Origin: a virus
Virus record (IMG/VR): IMGVR_UViG_3300025168_014097
Span: 1-64,000 of that record
Length of the DNA stretch: 64,000 bases
Reading direction: 5' to 3' (one strand)
In this document: positions 52,045 to 60,438 of the stretch, one piece after another
How positions within the stretch are numbered: position 1 is the first letter of the stretch
Layout: the number at the start of each line of letters is the position of its first letter
Translations under genes and position numbers: made by a program
The notes under the pieces: model-generated
Seen by the model: only the letters and a program-made list of their open reading frames with translations
Database searches by the model: none
Told to the model about the DNA's origin: nothing

Positions 52045-53403
52045 CTATCCATCAGCCGGTTTATCTTTTAATTCCATGAATTTATTGGCCAACCTTTTTC
52101 TCATAAATTCTGCCCCTCCATCCATTTGTTTCTGCGTGTCTTGTCCTGCAGCTGAAGCTCCTTCGTATATGTGAATTTGTCCATTTGATGTGTTCATTTT
52201 AGATGGTAATGTTATTCCATCTGGTCCAAATCTATTTTTAATAACATGCCACCTTCCAGTACCTGCTATCTTGTCTTCTACTTTTCTTGATAGTGATATT
52301 ACAAAGTCTGCGGTCATAATTTTTGAATACGACTCTGCAATCTTTTCTGCTCCAATAACATCTTCTTCCAATGCTGATCTATTTGCTTGAGATGCAGTCC
52401 AAACTGGTATTTCATATTCTCCTGCCATACCTCTTAGATCTTCATATATGTTTCCAAGCTCATGTCTCACTTCCTTACCATTACCCCTTAATAGATCAGC
52501 ATAATCTACAACAACTAAATCTGGCTTGAATCCTTGTATCGTGCATTTGTCTATATGTGCGCGTATTGTATTTACAGTCGCACCTTTAGTTGGAAAATAC
52601 TTTACTATCAATTGGCCTTTTAGTTTCTTTACTCGCTTTTCAACATCTTCTTGGTGAAACTTCAAATTCTGAGCTGGGATACCAGTGAATACAGAGTCGA
52701 ATCTTAACCCAACATATGCTTGATTTAATTCTAATGTATAATGAACTACAGTCTTACCATTCTTTACAGCATTTGCAGCTACATTAACTAATCCCCACGA
52801 TTTACCAATTCCAGCTGGTGCTACAAATACTCCTAGTTCTCCTGCTCCCAATCCTCCATCAGCCATATCATCTATTACTTCCCATCCTGTTTTTACAGTC
52901 TTACGTAAACTTTCTACATATCGGTCATTAATATCAACATTATAATCATGGCCAATATCTTTATCACCACCTGCTTTCATTGCTTCATCAATTATAGATT
53001 TGATACCATCATAATTTCCAAATTGCAACATTTCTACCGAACTTGTTATTGCTTGTTTTATTTTTTGATTCTTGCAGAACTTGATAGTTTCATCTTTAAT
53101 AAAATCTAAATCTTCAGCTTCAAAATTACGTACAGCATCTTTAAGATTTTGTACAATTTCAGTTTTAAGTACATCACTACTAACATTCTCTAATTTTACT
53201 TTCATCACTTCTAATGTTGGTTGTGATTTGAAGTCGTTGTAATATTCGGTGATTGTATTCATCATCCATTTATTAGCTTCCGATTCAAAATATTCAGGAT
53301 CTAGAATATCCATGATCTGTTGCAAGAATGGTTTATCCTTGAATAAGCAAGCCATCAATTTAGATTGAAAGCTATATCCATATTTTAAGAATGTATCTGA
53401 CAT
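52045..53403 (-). CDS. 41: Replicative DNA helicase (DnaB/gp41-like)
   Basis: This 452-residue protein has an N-terminal helical domain (QSKLMACLFKDKPFLQQIMD) and a RecA-type domain with Walker A VAPAGIGKSWGLVN near residue 196, VVHYTLELNQAYVGLR near 218, Walker B LVVVDYADLLRG near 287 and TASQANRSA near 324. Walker A is APAGIGKS rather than the usual GxxGxGKT. It should unwind DNA as a ring. The promoter at 53412-53442 lies eight bases upstream, giving a nearly leaderless mRNA. Confidence 0.8.
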   Translation of the reverse strand: MSDTFLKYGYSFQSKLMACLFKDKPFLQQIMDILDPEYFESEANKWMMNTITEYYNDFKSQPTLEVMKVKLENVSSDVLKTEIVQNLKDAVRNFEAEDLDFIKDETIKFCKNQKIKQAITSSVEMLQFGNYDGIKSIIDEAMKAGGDKDIGHDYNVDINDRYVESLRKTVKTGWEVIDDMADGGLGAGELGVFVAPAGIGKSWGLVNVAANAVKNGKTVVHYTLELNQAYVGLRFDSVFTGIPAQNLKFHQEDVEKRVKKLKGQLIVKYFPTKGATVNTIRAHIDKCTIQGFKPDLVVVDYADLLRGNGKEVRHELGNIYEDLRGMAGEYEIPVWTASQANRSALEEDVIGAEKIAESYSKIMTADFVISLSRKVEDKIAGTGRWHVIKNRFGPDGITLPSKMNTSNGQIHIYEGASAAGQDTQKQMDGGAEFMRKRLANKFMELKDKPADG

Positions 53404-53411
53404 ATGCTTCT

Positions 53412-53442
53412 AATATAAGAAAAATATTTGTAGTATGCAACT
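53412..53442 (-). promoter_or_regulatory. Promoter (AGTTGC-N19-TATATT) before helicase gene
   Basis: Minus-strand AGTTGC (53442-53437) and TATATT (53417-53412) are exactly 19 bases apart, with TTTCT before the box. The element overlaps the end of the exonuclease gene. Eight bases separate it from ATG 53403. Confidence 0.75.
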
Positions 53443-54472
53443 AAACTAATGAAAAAGCATGTAGGGGCATAAAAACTTCTTTTAGCCAAAATTCATGATT
53501 TCTAATAGCCGTGTTCATCTTATCTTCAACCAACATTAATTGAAACTTCGGTTTATTCAAAGATGGTACTGGGTTGTGTACAATATTTCTGATTGTTTCT
53601 TTTGCTCGTCCTGATATATCTACATCGTGGAGTTGCATAAGTTTGTGATTTAATTCTAGTAGATCGTAGTTCTCATTAATTGCATTCAACATTTTTATTT
53701 TACTGTCTGCTGATAATTGAATGAGATCATCGATTGTAACTTTTTGTTCTTCTGATAGTTCTGGTACTCGTTTGAGTAATGACTTCAAACCCACTCCAGG
53801 TATTCCTGGAATATTGTCGGACTTATCACCACTTAAAACTCTATACATTAAATAATTTGGAGCTGATATTCCATATTCTTCTAAGATATCATCTGCAAAG
53901 TACATTTTCTTTTTTGTTGGACTCCATACACCTATTCTATCATCTATTAACTGTAAAAAGTCTTTATCTGATGACATAATAAAATGTCTTGATTCCGGAA
54001 GCACTTGCTGCGTTATATATGCAATTGCATCATCTGCTTCTATGTTATCGATCGACATGCAACTTACTGGTAACGTGTCCAAGTAGTTTATCAATCTTCC
54101 TAGTTGCATTTTCATATTCTCTTGCTGATCCGTTAACGATCCAGATTCATATGCTCTATTTAATTTTTGAGTGGGTTTTCTGTTTCCCTTATAAGCTGGA
54201 AATACTTTACGTCTTCTTGACGACCCACCTTTCCCATCAAAGCAAATAATCACTCTGGTAGGTTTGATCCTTTTAATTGCAGCTCCTATAGACATTAGAA
54301 ATCCACTAATGCCACCCACGTGAATTCCATCATCATTTGTTGCTGGTGAAACTGACCATGATCTGATGAAGGTATTGAGGCCGTCAATAACTAATACCCT
54401 ATCATTGATATTGCTACCAACAGCCTCATTTTCCTTTAACGAATCCAATATTGAAAAATATTTGTTCTTCAT
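53441..54472 (-). CDS. rnh: 5'-3' exonuclease / RNase H (T4 rnh-like, FEN family)
   Basis: This 343-residue protein has RVLVIDGLNTFIRSWS near residue 25, VIICFDGKGGSSRRRKVFPA near 74, SIDNIEADDAIAYITQ near 139, HFIMSSDKDFLQLID near 163 and SGDKSDNIPGIPGVGLKSLL near 212. These are the metal-binding Asp clusters and helix-three-turn-helix of FEN-type nucleases. In T4 this enzyme removes RNA primers and acts with gp32. It lies between UvsX and the helicase. Confidence 0.8.
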   Translation of the reverse strand: MKNKYFSILDSLKENEAVGSNINDRVLVIDGLNTFIRSWSVSPATNDDGIHVGGISGFLMSIGAAIKRIKPTRVIICFDGKGGSSRRRKVFPAYKGNRKPTQKLNRAYESGSLTDQQENMKMQLGRLINYLDTLPVSCMSIDNIEADDAIAYITQQVLPESRHFIMSSDKDFLQLIDDRIGVWSPTKKKMYFADDILEEYGISAPNYLMYRVLSGDKSDNIPGIPGVGLKSLLKRVPELSEEQKVTIDDLIQLSADSKIKMLNAINENYDLLELNHKLMQLHDVDISGRAKETIRNIVHNPVPSLNKPKFQLMLVEDKMNTAIRNHEFWLKEVFMPLHAFSLV

Positions 54473-54484
54473 AACCTTTATTCT

Positions 54485-55615
54485 TTATCCTTCTGGTACT
54501 GGTTCGCTACTTAGATCAATATCATCTACTCCTAATTTGTCAGTTTTGTATTTCATAATACTAACCTCACACATTTTTTCATAGATTTGATTTTTTAGAT
54601 CTTCATCTTTCTCAAGTAATTCTTTCCAATCCTTAGATAGGAATTTATGAACTTCTCCAGTGTCTGTATCTGTATATCCATACCACGCACCTGATTGCGT
54701 AACTAACTTGTGGTTTTTCAATACATTTAACCATCCACCTAAATCATCCACACCACTTTCAAATAGAATTTCAAACTCAGCTTTTCTCAAAGGAGGTCCC
54801 ATTCTATTCTTAACTACTTGAGCACTTGTTTTCATTCCAACTACTACATCCTGCTTGTCAACTTTCGTTTTCAATTGTCCCATAGATTTCAATCTAAGTC
54901 TACAGCTAGAGTGAAACCCTACTGCTTTACCACCCGATGTTGTCCATGGATCACCAAACATTACTCCCAACTTCTGACGGAGCTGGTTTGTGAATACTAG
55001 ACAAATTCGTTGTCTACCAATCATTTGAGTAACTTTTCTCATTGCTTTTGACAGAATGATAGCTTTTGAAGTTGCCCAACCGTCTTTCTCATAATCCGCT
55101 TCCATTTCTACTTTAGTAGATGCTCCAGCTAACGAATCTACAACGATTGTTACCAATCTGTCTTTACTAGACTCCCTAACTTTGTTTATGATGTTTTCAA
55201 TTGACTCAAAAATGTCTTCAATTGTTTCCAACTGTACATATAACATCTTTGATACATCCATACCGATAGCACGTAAGAACTCTTCGTTCATTGCATTCTC
55301 AGTATCTATGTAAACTGCTAAGCCACCTTTCTTTTGAGTATTAGCCAATAGGTGAGCTGCAAGTAATGATTTACCTGAAGCTTCTAGACCAGTTATTTCG
55401 GTAATTCTACCAACTGGTATTCCACCATGAGGTCTATTTGCAATAGCTAGATCAAGCGTAGATGATCCAGTTGATATCCATTCAGTCAAATCTGTTGGTG
55501 TATCTTCCGATCCATCTAGAAAATGTGCTACTTTGTAATCTTTGAATTGTTTATTCAACGATGCTGCCAGCACCGTAGCCAGTTCGTCCCTGACTCCTGC
55601 TTTATCTTTTGCCAT
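54485..55615 (-). CDS. uvsX: RecA-like recombinase (UvsX)
   Basis: This 376-residue protein has Walker A ITGLEASGKSLLAAHLLA near residue 74, AVYIDTENAMNEEFLRAIGM near 98, Walker B VTIVVDSLAGAS near 154, CLVFTNQLRQKLGVMFGDPW near 206 and TTSGGKAVGFHSS. RecA itself has GPESSGKT at the P-loop. It forms filaments on ssDNA for recombination-dependent replication, as in T4. It directly follows the gp32 gene. Confidence 0.85.
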   Translation of the reverse strand: MAKDKAGVRDELATVLAASLNKQFKDYKVAHFLDGSEDTPTDLTEWISTGSSTLDLAIANRPHGGIPVGRITEITGLEASGKSLLAAHLLANTQKKGGLAVYIDTENAMNEEFLRAIGMDVSKMLYVQLETIEDIFESIENIINKVRESSKDRLVTIVVDSLAGASTKVEMEADYEKDGWATSKAIILSKAMRKVTQMIGRQRICLVFTNQLRQKLGVMFGDPWTTSGGKAVGFHSSCRLRLKSMGQLKTKVDKQDVVVGMKTSAQVVKNRMGPPLRKAEFEILFESGVDDLGGWLNVLKNHKLVTQSGAWYGYTDTDTGEVHKFLSKDWKELLEKDEDLKNQIYEKMCEVSIMKYKTDKLGVDDIDLSSEPVPEG

Positions 55616-55625
55616 AACTTACCTC

Positions 55626-56396
55626 TTACTTAAATAATTCATCAAATGCGTCATTGACGTCATCTACTTTTTTGGTAGATGATTGTGCATTTGTTTGAGT
55701 TGATGCTGCTCCGGTTGGTCCTGCAGGAGTTTCATCACCTGATCCTGGTTCTAACCATTCAGCTAATGCTTGCTTCAAGTCATCATAAGATACTTCTTTA
55801 AATATCTCAGTAATGTTCTTTTGCTCATTCATTATTTTGTTTGCCACATCTTTGTTGTCAGTAGCAGCTGTTTGGTTGGGCTTCACGCGGATTGTAGTTT
55901 GAGGGAAGTTCTTTCCAGTTTCTTCTTTTGTCATGAATTCAACTGTAATGTCTCTTCCTGCTTGTAAATCTGTGATATCACCATAATCTGGATCAGCAAT
56001 AAAACTTAATAGTTCTTGGTAAACAGTTTTACCAAATCCCCATAATTTTACACCTTCTGATTCCTGTCCTCTTACTAATACCGGTACATAAGTTCTCAAT
56101 GTTGGATCAAGCTTTCTTGCCATTTGCCAATCATCTTTATTACCGGTAGCTTTCAATTGTTCTGCAAATTCCACTACTGGATCTGCTTTACCAAAAGTTA
56201 CTGGTGATACATAGTTCTTCTGTCCTAAGTTGTAATGAAAGTACATTTCCCTAAAAGGGTTATCTTTATCATACTGATAAGGTACTATTCTGATTTGTTG
56301 TTTGCCTGGTTCAGGCTTCCACAGATTTGAAGTTCTGTTGGTTTGGGATTGCAAGTTATTTAATTTCTTGCGGATTGCGTCTAAGTCAATAGCCAT
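55626..56396 (-). CDS. 32: Single-stranded DNA-binding protein (gp32-like) without zinc site
   Basis: This 256-residue protein begins with a basic N-terminal region (AIRKKLNNLQSQTNRTSNLW), continues with an OB-type core (KQQIRIVPYQYDKDNPFREM, YFHYNLGQKNYVSPVTFG), and has a Ser/Thr/Pro/Gln linker. It ends with the acidic tail DDVNDAFDELFK used for partner binding in T4 gp32. There is no cysteine in the whole protein, so the zinc site of T4 gp32 is absent. Upstream lies an 86-base region with a promoter and a small hairpin. Confidence 0.8.
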   Translation of the reverse strand: MAIDLDAIRKKLNNLQSQTNRTSNLWKPEPGKQQIRIVPYQYDKDNPFREMYFHYNLGQKNYVSPVTFGKADPVVEFAEQLKATGNKDDWQMARKLDPTLRTYVPVLVRGQESEGVKLWGFGKTVYQELLSFIADPDYGDITDLQAGRDITVEFMTKEETGKNFPQTTIRVKPNQTAATDNKDVANKIMNEQKNITEIFKEVSYDDLKQALAEWLEPGSGDETPAGPTGAASTQTNAQSSTKKVDDVNDAFDELFK

Positions 56397-56447
56397 TTTT
56401 TAATCTCCGTTTGTTAATTAGTTAATAAAATTATTTGTCATTAGTTA

Positions 56448-56461
56448 CCTATATAAATAGG
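56448..56461 (-). promoter_or_regulatory. Short hairpin in gp32 leader
   Basis: CCTAT and ATAGG pair around a four-base loop, about 50 bases upstream of the gp32 start, and AT-rich unstructured RNA follows up to the ribosome site (GGAG, complement within 56401-56412). T4 gp32 represses its own translation by binding such a leader. The stem is only five pairs, so the role is tentative. Confidence 0.35.
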
Positions 56462-56482
56462 CTTCTAAAATGATTTACATTA

Positions 56483-56513
56483 AATATACAAAATAAAATT
56501 TGTATTTGCAACT
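56483..56513 (-). promoter_or_regulatory. Promoter (AGTTGC-N19-TATATT) before gene 32
   Basis: Minus-strand AGTTGC (56513-56508) and TATATT (56488-56483) are exactly 19 bases apart. The -33 element touches the upstream stop codon. It leaves an 86-base gap to ATG 56396, by far the longest leader of this promoter set. Confidence 0.75.
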
Positions 56514-56857
56514 TATTTCCAGATTATTTGTATGCCAACTAAAATTAAGGCTAGTAATAAGGAAACGAGTGTTTTTGTGTTGATACCCTCATTCATATAG
56601 ACACTCGTCAATACTGCGAATGATGATATACCGGTTGCAAATCCTATAAATCTTCCAGGCCATAGTGACCCGTTAAAGTATCCGACTACATAGGTTGTTG
56701 CTATAATAAATGCGTATGATATAGGAACGGCAAATATACATGCCATTGCAAATGGGTGATCTTTGGCCCACTTCCAAACGAATTGACCGTTTGTTTGATA
56801 CCAGATTAGTGTTTGCCCAAAGAAGAATAATAATATTCCGAATAATAATTTTACCAT
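56513..56857 (-). CDS. Four-helix integral membrane protein
   Basis: This 114-residue protein has four hydrophobic helices: LLFGILLFFFGQTLIWY, FAMACIFAVPISYAFIIATT, FIGFATGISSFAVLTSVYM and TLVSLLLALILVGIQIIW. The size and the GRFIGFATGIxSFxxLT...NEGINTKTLxSL pattern recall SMR/DMT-like phage membrane proteins. Whether it transports anything is unknown. It has its own promoter at 56883-56913 and is a separate short transcript ahead of gp32. Confidence 0.65.
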   Translation of the reverse strand: MVKLLFGILLFFFGQTLIWYQTNGQFVWKWAKDHPFAMACIFAVPISYAFIIATTYVVGYFNGSLWPGRFIGFATGISSFAVLTSVYMNEGINTKTLVSLLLALILVGIQIIWK

Positions 56858-56882
56858 AGTCTTTACCTTTTTATTTAGACTA

Positions 56883-56913
56883 AATATACGAAATTATTTT
56901 GGAGTATGCAACT
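56883..56913 (-). promoter_or_regulatory. Promoter (AGTTGC-N19-TATATT) before membrane-protein gene
   Basis: Minus-strand AGTTGC (56913-56908) and TATATT (56888-56883) are exactly 19 bases apart, with AATTTCG before the box. The first ATG (56857) is 25 bases downstream. It is the cleanest copy of the set. Confidence 0.8.
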
Positions 56914-56915
56914 AT

Positions 56916-57317
56916 TTAGTTGTTTTTTTTGATATAGATTACGTCTTCGATCTCAGTATTAATTTTTCGAAGTCCATCATCATTTGTAACAAGCATTGTA
57001 TTTTTATAGTTATCCCAATCTATCTGATATGATGTATCCAATACACCATTGTTTAATAGTTTGATGAGATTGTTTAATGCATTTATAGTATATAATGTGT
57101 TTGTATTTTTCTTACGGTGAAGTGATATAGTATTATCCATTATTGTAAAGTCGCCTGATGCATCGATATTATACGTGCACATTAGATCATTTGCACTTCC
57201 CGCTTCTCTCAATATAAATATTTTATTATACAGTACTGTGTATGTCTGTATGATAATATCTACCGTTTCAGTTAAGTGTGGTTTTTGCGTGAATGTACAT
57301 AGTAGTTGAGTCCTCAT
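56916..57317 (-). CDS. Small conserved phage protein, function unknown
   Basis: This 133-residue protein begins MRTQLLCTFTQKPHLTETVD and has YNKIFILREAGSANDLMCTY, TISLHRKKNTNTLYTINALN and LIKLLNNGVLDTSYQIDWDN. The regular strand-helix plan and family-like motifs suggest a conserved phage protein of T4-like viruses, but I know no function. Its end overlaps the start of a promoter region. Confidence 0.6.
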   Translation of the reverse strand: MRTQLLCTFTQKPHLTETVDIIIQTYTVLYNKIFILREAGSANDLMCTYNIDASGDFTIMDNTISLHRKKNTNTLYTINALNNLIKLLNNGVLDTSYQIDWDNYKNTMLVTNDDGLRKINTEIEDVIYIKKNN

Positions 57318-57320
57318 ATC

Positions 57321-59096
57321 TTACTCTATCAAGCTTTGGAGTTTATGGTTCACAGGATACGGTCCTAATAGTTTTGTTCCTTCCATTATCATTGTTAGTT
57401 TTGAACTGCTGTTAGTTCCAGTTCTTAATAGTGTATAATACTTTTGATTATCCTTTGTAAGTTCAGATAATACCCAACATGTAATTGTATAGTATGTTTT
57501 CTTAGGAGAAGGTTCAGCTTTTACAGCTAACATTTTGAAATCGATTTCATTCTCACTCAACCGTTTTTCAACTGCATCTGCTGTACCTAGATATGTATAT
57601 GGAGTTTTACCAAATGCACCATATACTTTCCATACAGGTAATTTTGTTCCACCAAATAACATCTCCGCTGTTAGATCGCTAATAATTCCTTTCATCTTGC
57701 TTACATCAGATACTAAATCAATTATCAATTGAGCTGTTGCTATATTTGCAATTAATGATAATACTGTGGTACTTCCTGGATGTTTATCATTCGACAGTTT
57801 TATATTTTTTACGGGCTTTACTTTTTTGAATGTTCCTATTGCGTATTTATTAGATTTTACTTTTTTATTTAGAGTATCTATATATCCATTTACATTTTTA
57901 ATCGCTTGCATTGGATTTTTTGCAACCTCATCAATTTCAGCTTCTAGTTTTCCTGATATTGTACCTTCTTTTATTGTATATCCTGATAGTAGAGCTGATA
58001 CCGCTGATGGTGGAATAGATTGTCCGTTTTGCAATCCTCCTAGGAATTTATTTCTAAAAGAAGAAATTGCGGAATTGAACTTATTCTTTATAGTATTAAA
58101 TGATTTAGTCGCAAAAGCTTTTATATTATCAAGAAAACCTTCTGTGAGTACTTCATATACCAAGCCTTCATTTGTAGTAGGCTTTTCGCCTTTTAGAATA
58201 CTAGTTGCATCTCCAGTCGATATTCCAAGATCATATACACCCCTGAGACTTTTCGTAACTTTACCCATTTGTGCACCTGATGCTGATTTCTTTAGTGAAA
58301 CTTGCCAATACTTGATACTATCTCCAACTTTCACATATCCATCAGTTGTTCCTTCTATAGCATTACTTTCATCTGCGATTGCTGCTAGTAATGCACTTTT
58401 TGATACATTGGATATCACACAGTCTGCAGTATTAGCTTTAGAACCTTTTCTTGTTAGTCCTCTAGTTTTTTCTGCAGTGTAGAAGTCTCTAATTCCTGCA
58501 TGGATGAAGTGCTTTGCCGAACCTCCTACCACCTTACTACAATATATGCTCATTCCTTTTGCAAGTGCACAGCATAATGCTATATCTTGCATACTATTTT
58601 CATGGAATTCTAGGTTTGTTGAGTCGAATGTTGGTAGTGTAAAATTACCGATAATTGATGTTCCTGATCCATCCCAATCACCTGAGCCAAACTTTAACTG
58701 TTTTAGTGCAGTTGTTGTTATCTTGATAACATTTTTACATTGAGCGATATAATCTTCTACATCCTTTTGCTTTTTAACTTTTATTTTCTTAAATACTGAT
58801 GGGAGATTCAATAAAGGATCTATTGCACTGGTAGAGATACCACCAATGCCAATACAAGCTGCAGTTTCCATCATTGCTGTATTTAACGAAGCATCCCTCT
58901 TACTTTCAAATATGTGACCTTTTCCCGATAAAGAGCTTATAGCATTTTCAATTAATTGGGTTGAATATTTTTTAGATACCAATACTTCACGTAATATTGC
59001 AAGATCTTTTGCGTTATATGGTTTATCAGCATATCCGTGTGGATGTGTGTAAAACCAATCTTCTATTACATCATCAATTAGGTAGTTTAAGTTCAT
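57321..59096 (-). CDS. Large phage protein of unknown function, possibly virion-associated
   Basis: This 591-residue protein begins MNLNYLIDDVIEDWFYTHPH and is mixed alpha/beta, with hydrophobic stretches (MMETAACIGIGGISTSAIDP, TVLSLIANIATAQLIIDLVS), a basic middle (GIRDFYTAEKTRGLTRKGSK) and a beta-rich end. I recognise no domain. The start is ATG 59096 (a TTG lies at 59102), 23 bases inside the end of the polymerase-like gene. A virion protein or an injected protein are possible. Confidence 0.55.
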   Translation of the reverse strand: MNLNYLIDDVIEDWFYTHPHGYADKPYNAKDLAILREVLVSKKYSTQLIENAISSLSGKGHIFESKRDASLNTAMMETAACIGIGGISTSAIDPLLNLPSVFKKIKVKKQKDVEDYIAQCKNVIKITTTALKQLKFGSGDWDGSGTSIIGNFTLPTFDSTNLEFHENSMQDIALCCALAKGMSIYCSKVVGGSAKHFIHAGIRDFYTAEKTRGLTRKGSKANTADCVISNVSKSALLAAIADESNAIEGTTDGYVKVGDSIKYWQVSLKKSASGAQMGKVTKSLRGVYDLGISTGDATSILKGEKPTTNEGLVYEVLTEGFLDNIKAFATKSFNTIKNKFNSAISSFRNKFLGGLQNGQSIPPSAVSALLSGYTIKEGTISGKLEAEIDEVAKNPMQAIKNVNGYIDTLNKKVKSNKYAIGTFKKVKPVKNIKLSNDKHPGSTTVLSLIANIATAQLIIDLVSDVSKMKGIISDLTAEMLFGGTKLPVWKVYGAFGKTPYTYLGTADAVEKRLSENEIDFKMLAVKAEPSPKKTYYTITCWVLSELTKDNQKYYTLLRTGTNSSSKLTMIMEGTKLLGPYPVNHKLQSLIE

Positions 59097-60390
59097 GTTC
59101 AATGTCCATCATATTATTGTAATTATACCCATGTTTCACCTTTACTGGAAACTTGATGGTGTTTATTACGTCTTTTATAAATATCTCTTTGTCGGACAAA
59201 TCAAAGTCAAATAAGAAGGAATCGTACGTATATAGTACAAGTTTTGATTGATACTTCTGCATAACCCCGTAAATCTCCGATAAAATCGAAATATTACTCT
59301 CTGTTTCAAGTGATTGGATGTAATAATTAAACAATTTCTGTGGTGTCATGTTATTTAACACATGTTTATACATCGGTCTCTTAAATAAGTATGTAGGAAT
59401 GTACTTTTCCGCGTTAAATTGATGCCATAACTCTTTTATTAGCTTATCTACTTTTGCAAAGAACTCTATCTGCAGGAATTCTTTTGGTACTCCACCATAA
59501 AGTATTCTAAAACTTATCTCCTTAGACTCCTTATACTCTTTCTTAGTTAGAGTCTGCTTATCAAAATACTGTCTACCAAGATACTCGTGTATAGATCCAT
59601 CTGGTAGTTCGTAATCGAGAACATCAGCTATCAATCTCAAGTGATAAGCATCGAAATCCATCTCTATGAGTTTACCATTTGGAAACCTACTTATAAATCT
59701 TTCTCGAGAACCATCTTCTTTGTTAAGTGCGGCATAGTTTATGCTCTGGAATCTGTTTGAGGGTCTTCCAGTCGTTGTATATGGGTTATACTGTGTGTAT
59801 TCGAAGCCATCTTTTGTATACAATCCCTGTTTTTCTATTTCATGTAATAATGGAATAGTTATATTATTATATTTATCAAAATATTCTTGGTTAATAACCG
59901 TTTCAGGATCTTTGGAAATAAAATCATAATTAGATCTAACACGGTCTATAGATGATGCTCTCTCAACGTGTTTAGTTATTGGAATAATTAAATTTGTATC
60001 TTTACGATTCCAAAACTTAGATGTAAAAAAATCATGAGCTGTAGTACTCGTTTCATCTATAGGTATAATTTGTCCGTAATTTATCCACTCCACCATATTC
60101 ATATCAATCAATTCAATAGTTGGTAACATAAAATACATCAGACTTTTCTTGTCTATTGTATTTAATTTTTTACCACTTAGCTTTGTATTGACTTGTTCTA
60201 AAGTAGCTGTCCAAACAGCTTCTGGGTGGTTCATGGGAATTACATGAATTTCATTCATATTGAAAAAAATCAACATACTCAATGAATTATACATTGGATG
60301 ATCCGTATCATTACAATATATGGGGATTATTACGGAATAATCCGGAATATCAAATTCCATTAGTGATTCATGTGATTCTATTATATTCAT
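59074..60390 (-). CDS. Family A DNA polymerase-like protein (second polymerase)
   Basis: The C-terminal ~250 residues of this 438-residue protein match the polymerase domain of family A. TTTGRPSNRFQSINYAALNK comes near residue 204. Motif A LIEMDFDAYHLRL lies near 243 (metal Asp kept, Glu of Pol I replaced by His), motif B KESKEISFRILYGG near 287-300 (Lys, Phe and Tyr kept), and motif C VLYTYDSFLFD near 384 (Asp kept, His-Asp-Glu changed to Tyr-Asp-Ser). Both metal-binding Asp are present. The N-terminal third shows no 3'-5' exonuclease motifs. A repair, lesion-bypass or primase-linked polymerase is possible. The promoter at 60408-60438 drives it. Confidence 0.75.
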   Translation of the reverse strand: MNIIESHESLMEFDIPDYSVIIPIYCNDTDHPMYNSLSMLIFFNMNEIHVIPMNHPEAVWTATLEQVNTKLSGKKLNTIDKKSLMYFMLPTIELIDMNMVEWINYGQIIPIDETSTTAHDFFTSKFWNRKDTNLIIPITKHVERASSIDRVRSNYDFISKDPETVINQEYFDKYNNITIPLLHEIEKQGLYTKDGFEYTQYNPYTTTGRPSNRFQSINYAALNKEDGSRERFISRFPNGKLIEMDFDAYHLRLIADVLDYELPDGSIHEYLGRQYFDKQTLTKKEYKESKEISFRILYGGVPKEFLQIEFFAKVDKLIKELWHQFNAEKYIPTYLFKRPMYKHVLNNMTPQKLFNYYIQSLETESNISILSEIYGVMQKYQSKLVLYTYDSFLFDFDLSDKEIFIKDVINTIKFPVKVKHGYNYNNMMDIEHELKLPN

Positions 60391-60407
60391 AACCTAAATT
60401 TTTATCT

Positions 60408-60438
60408 AATATACGAAATTATATTCGAATACGCAACT
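60408..60438 (-). promoter_or_regulatory. Promoter (AGTTGC-N19-TATATT) before family A polymerase-like gene
   Basis: Minus-strand AGTTGC (60438-60433) and TATATT (60413-60408) are exactly 19 bases apart, with AATTTCG before the box. It overlaps the stop of the Gly/Ser-tailed protein gene. The ATG lies 17 bases downstream. Confidence 0.75.

Noticed and set aside
57766-58482. Plus-strand open frame of 238 codons
   Set aside because: It lies fully opposite the 591-residue minus-strand gene, no other plus-strand gene exists in the window, and its product is a low-complexity Phe/Ser-rich text typical of antisense shadows.
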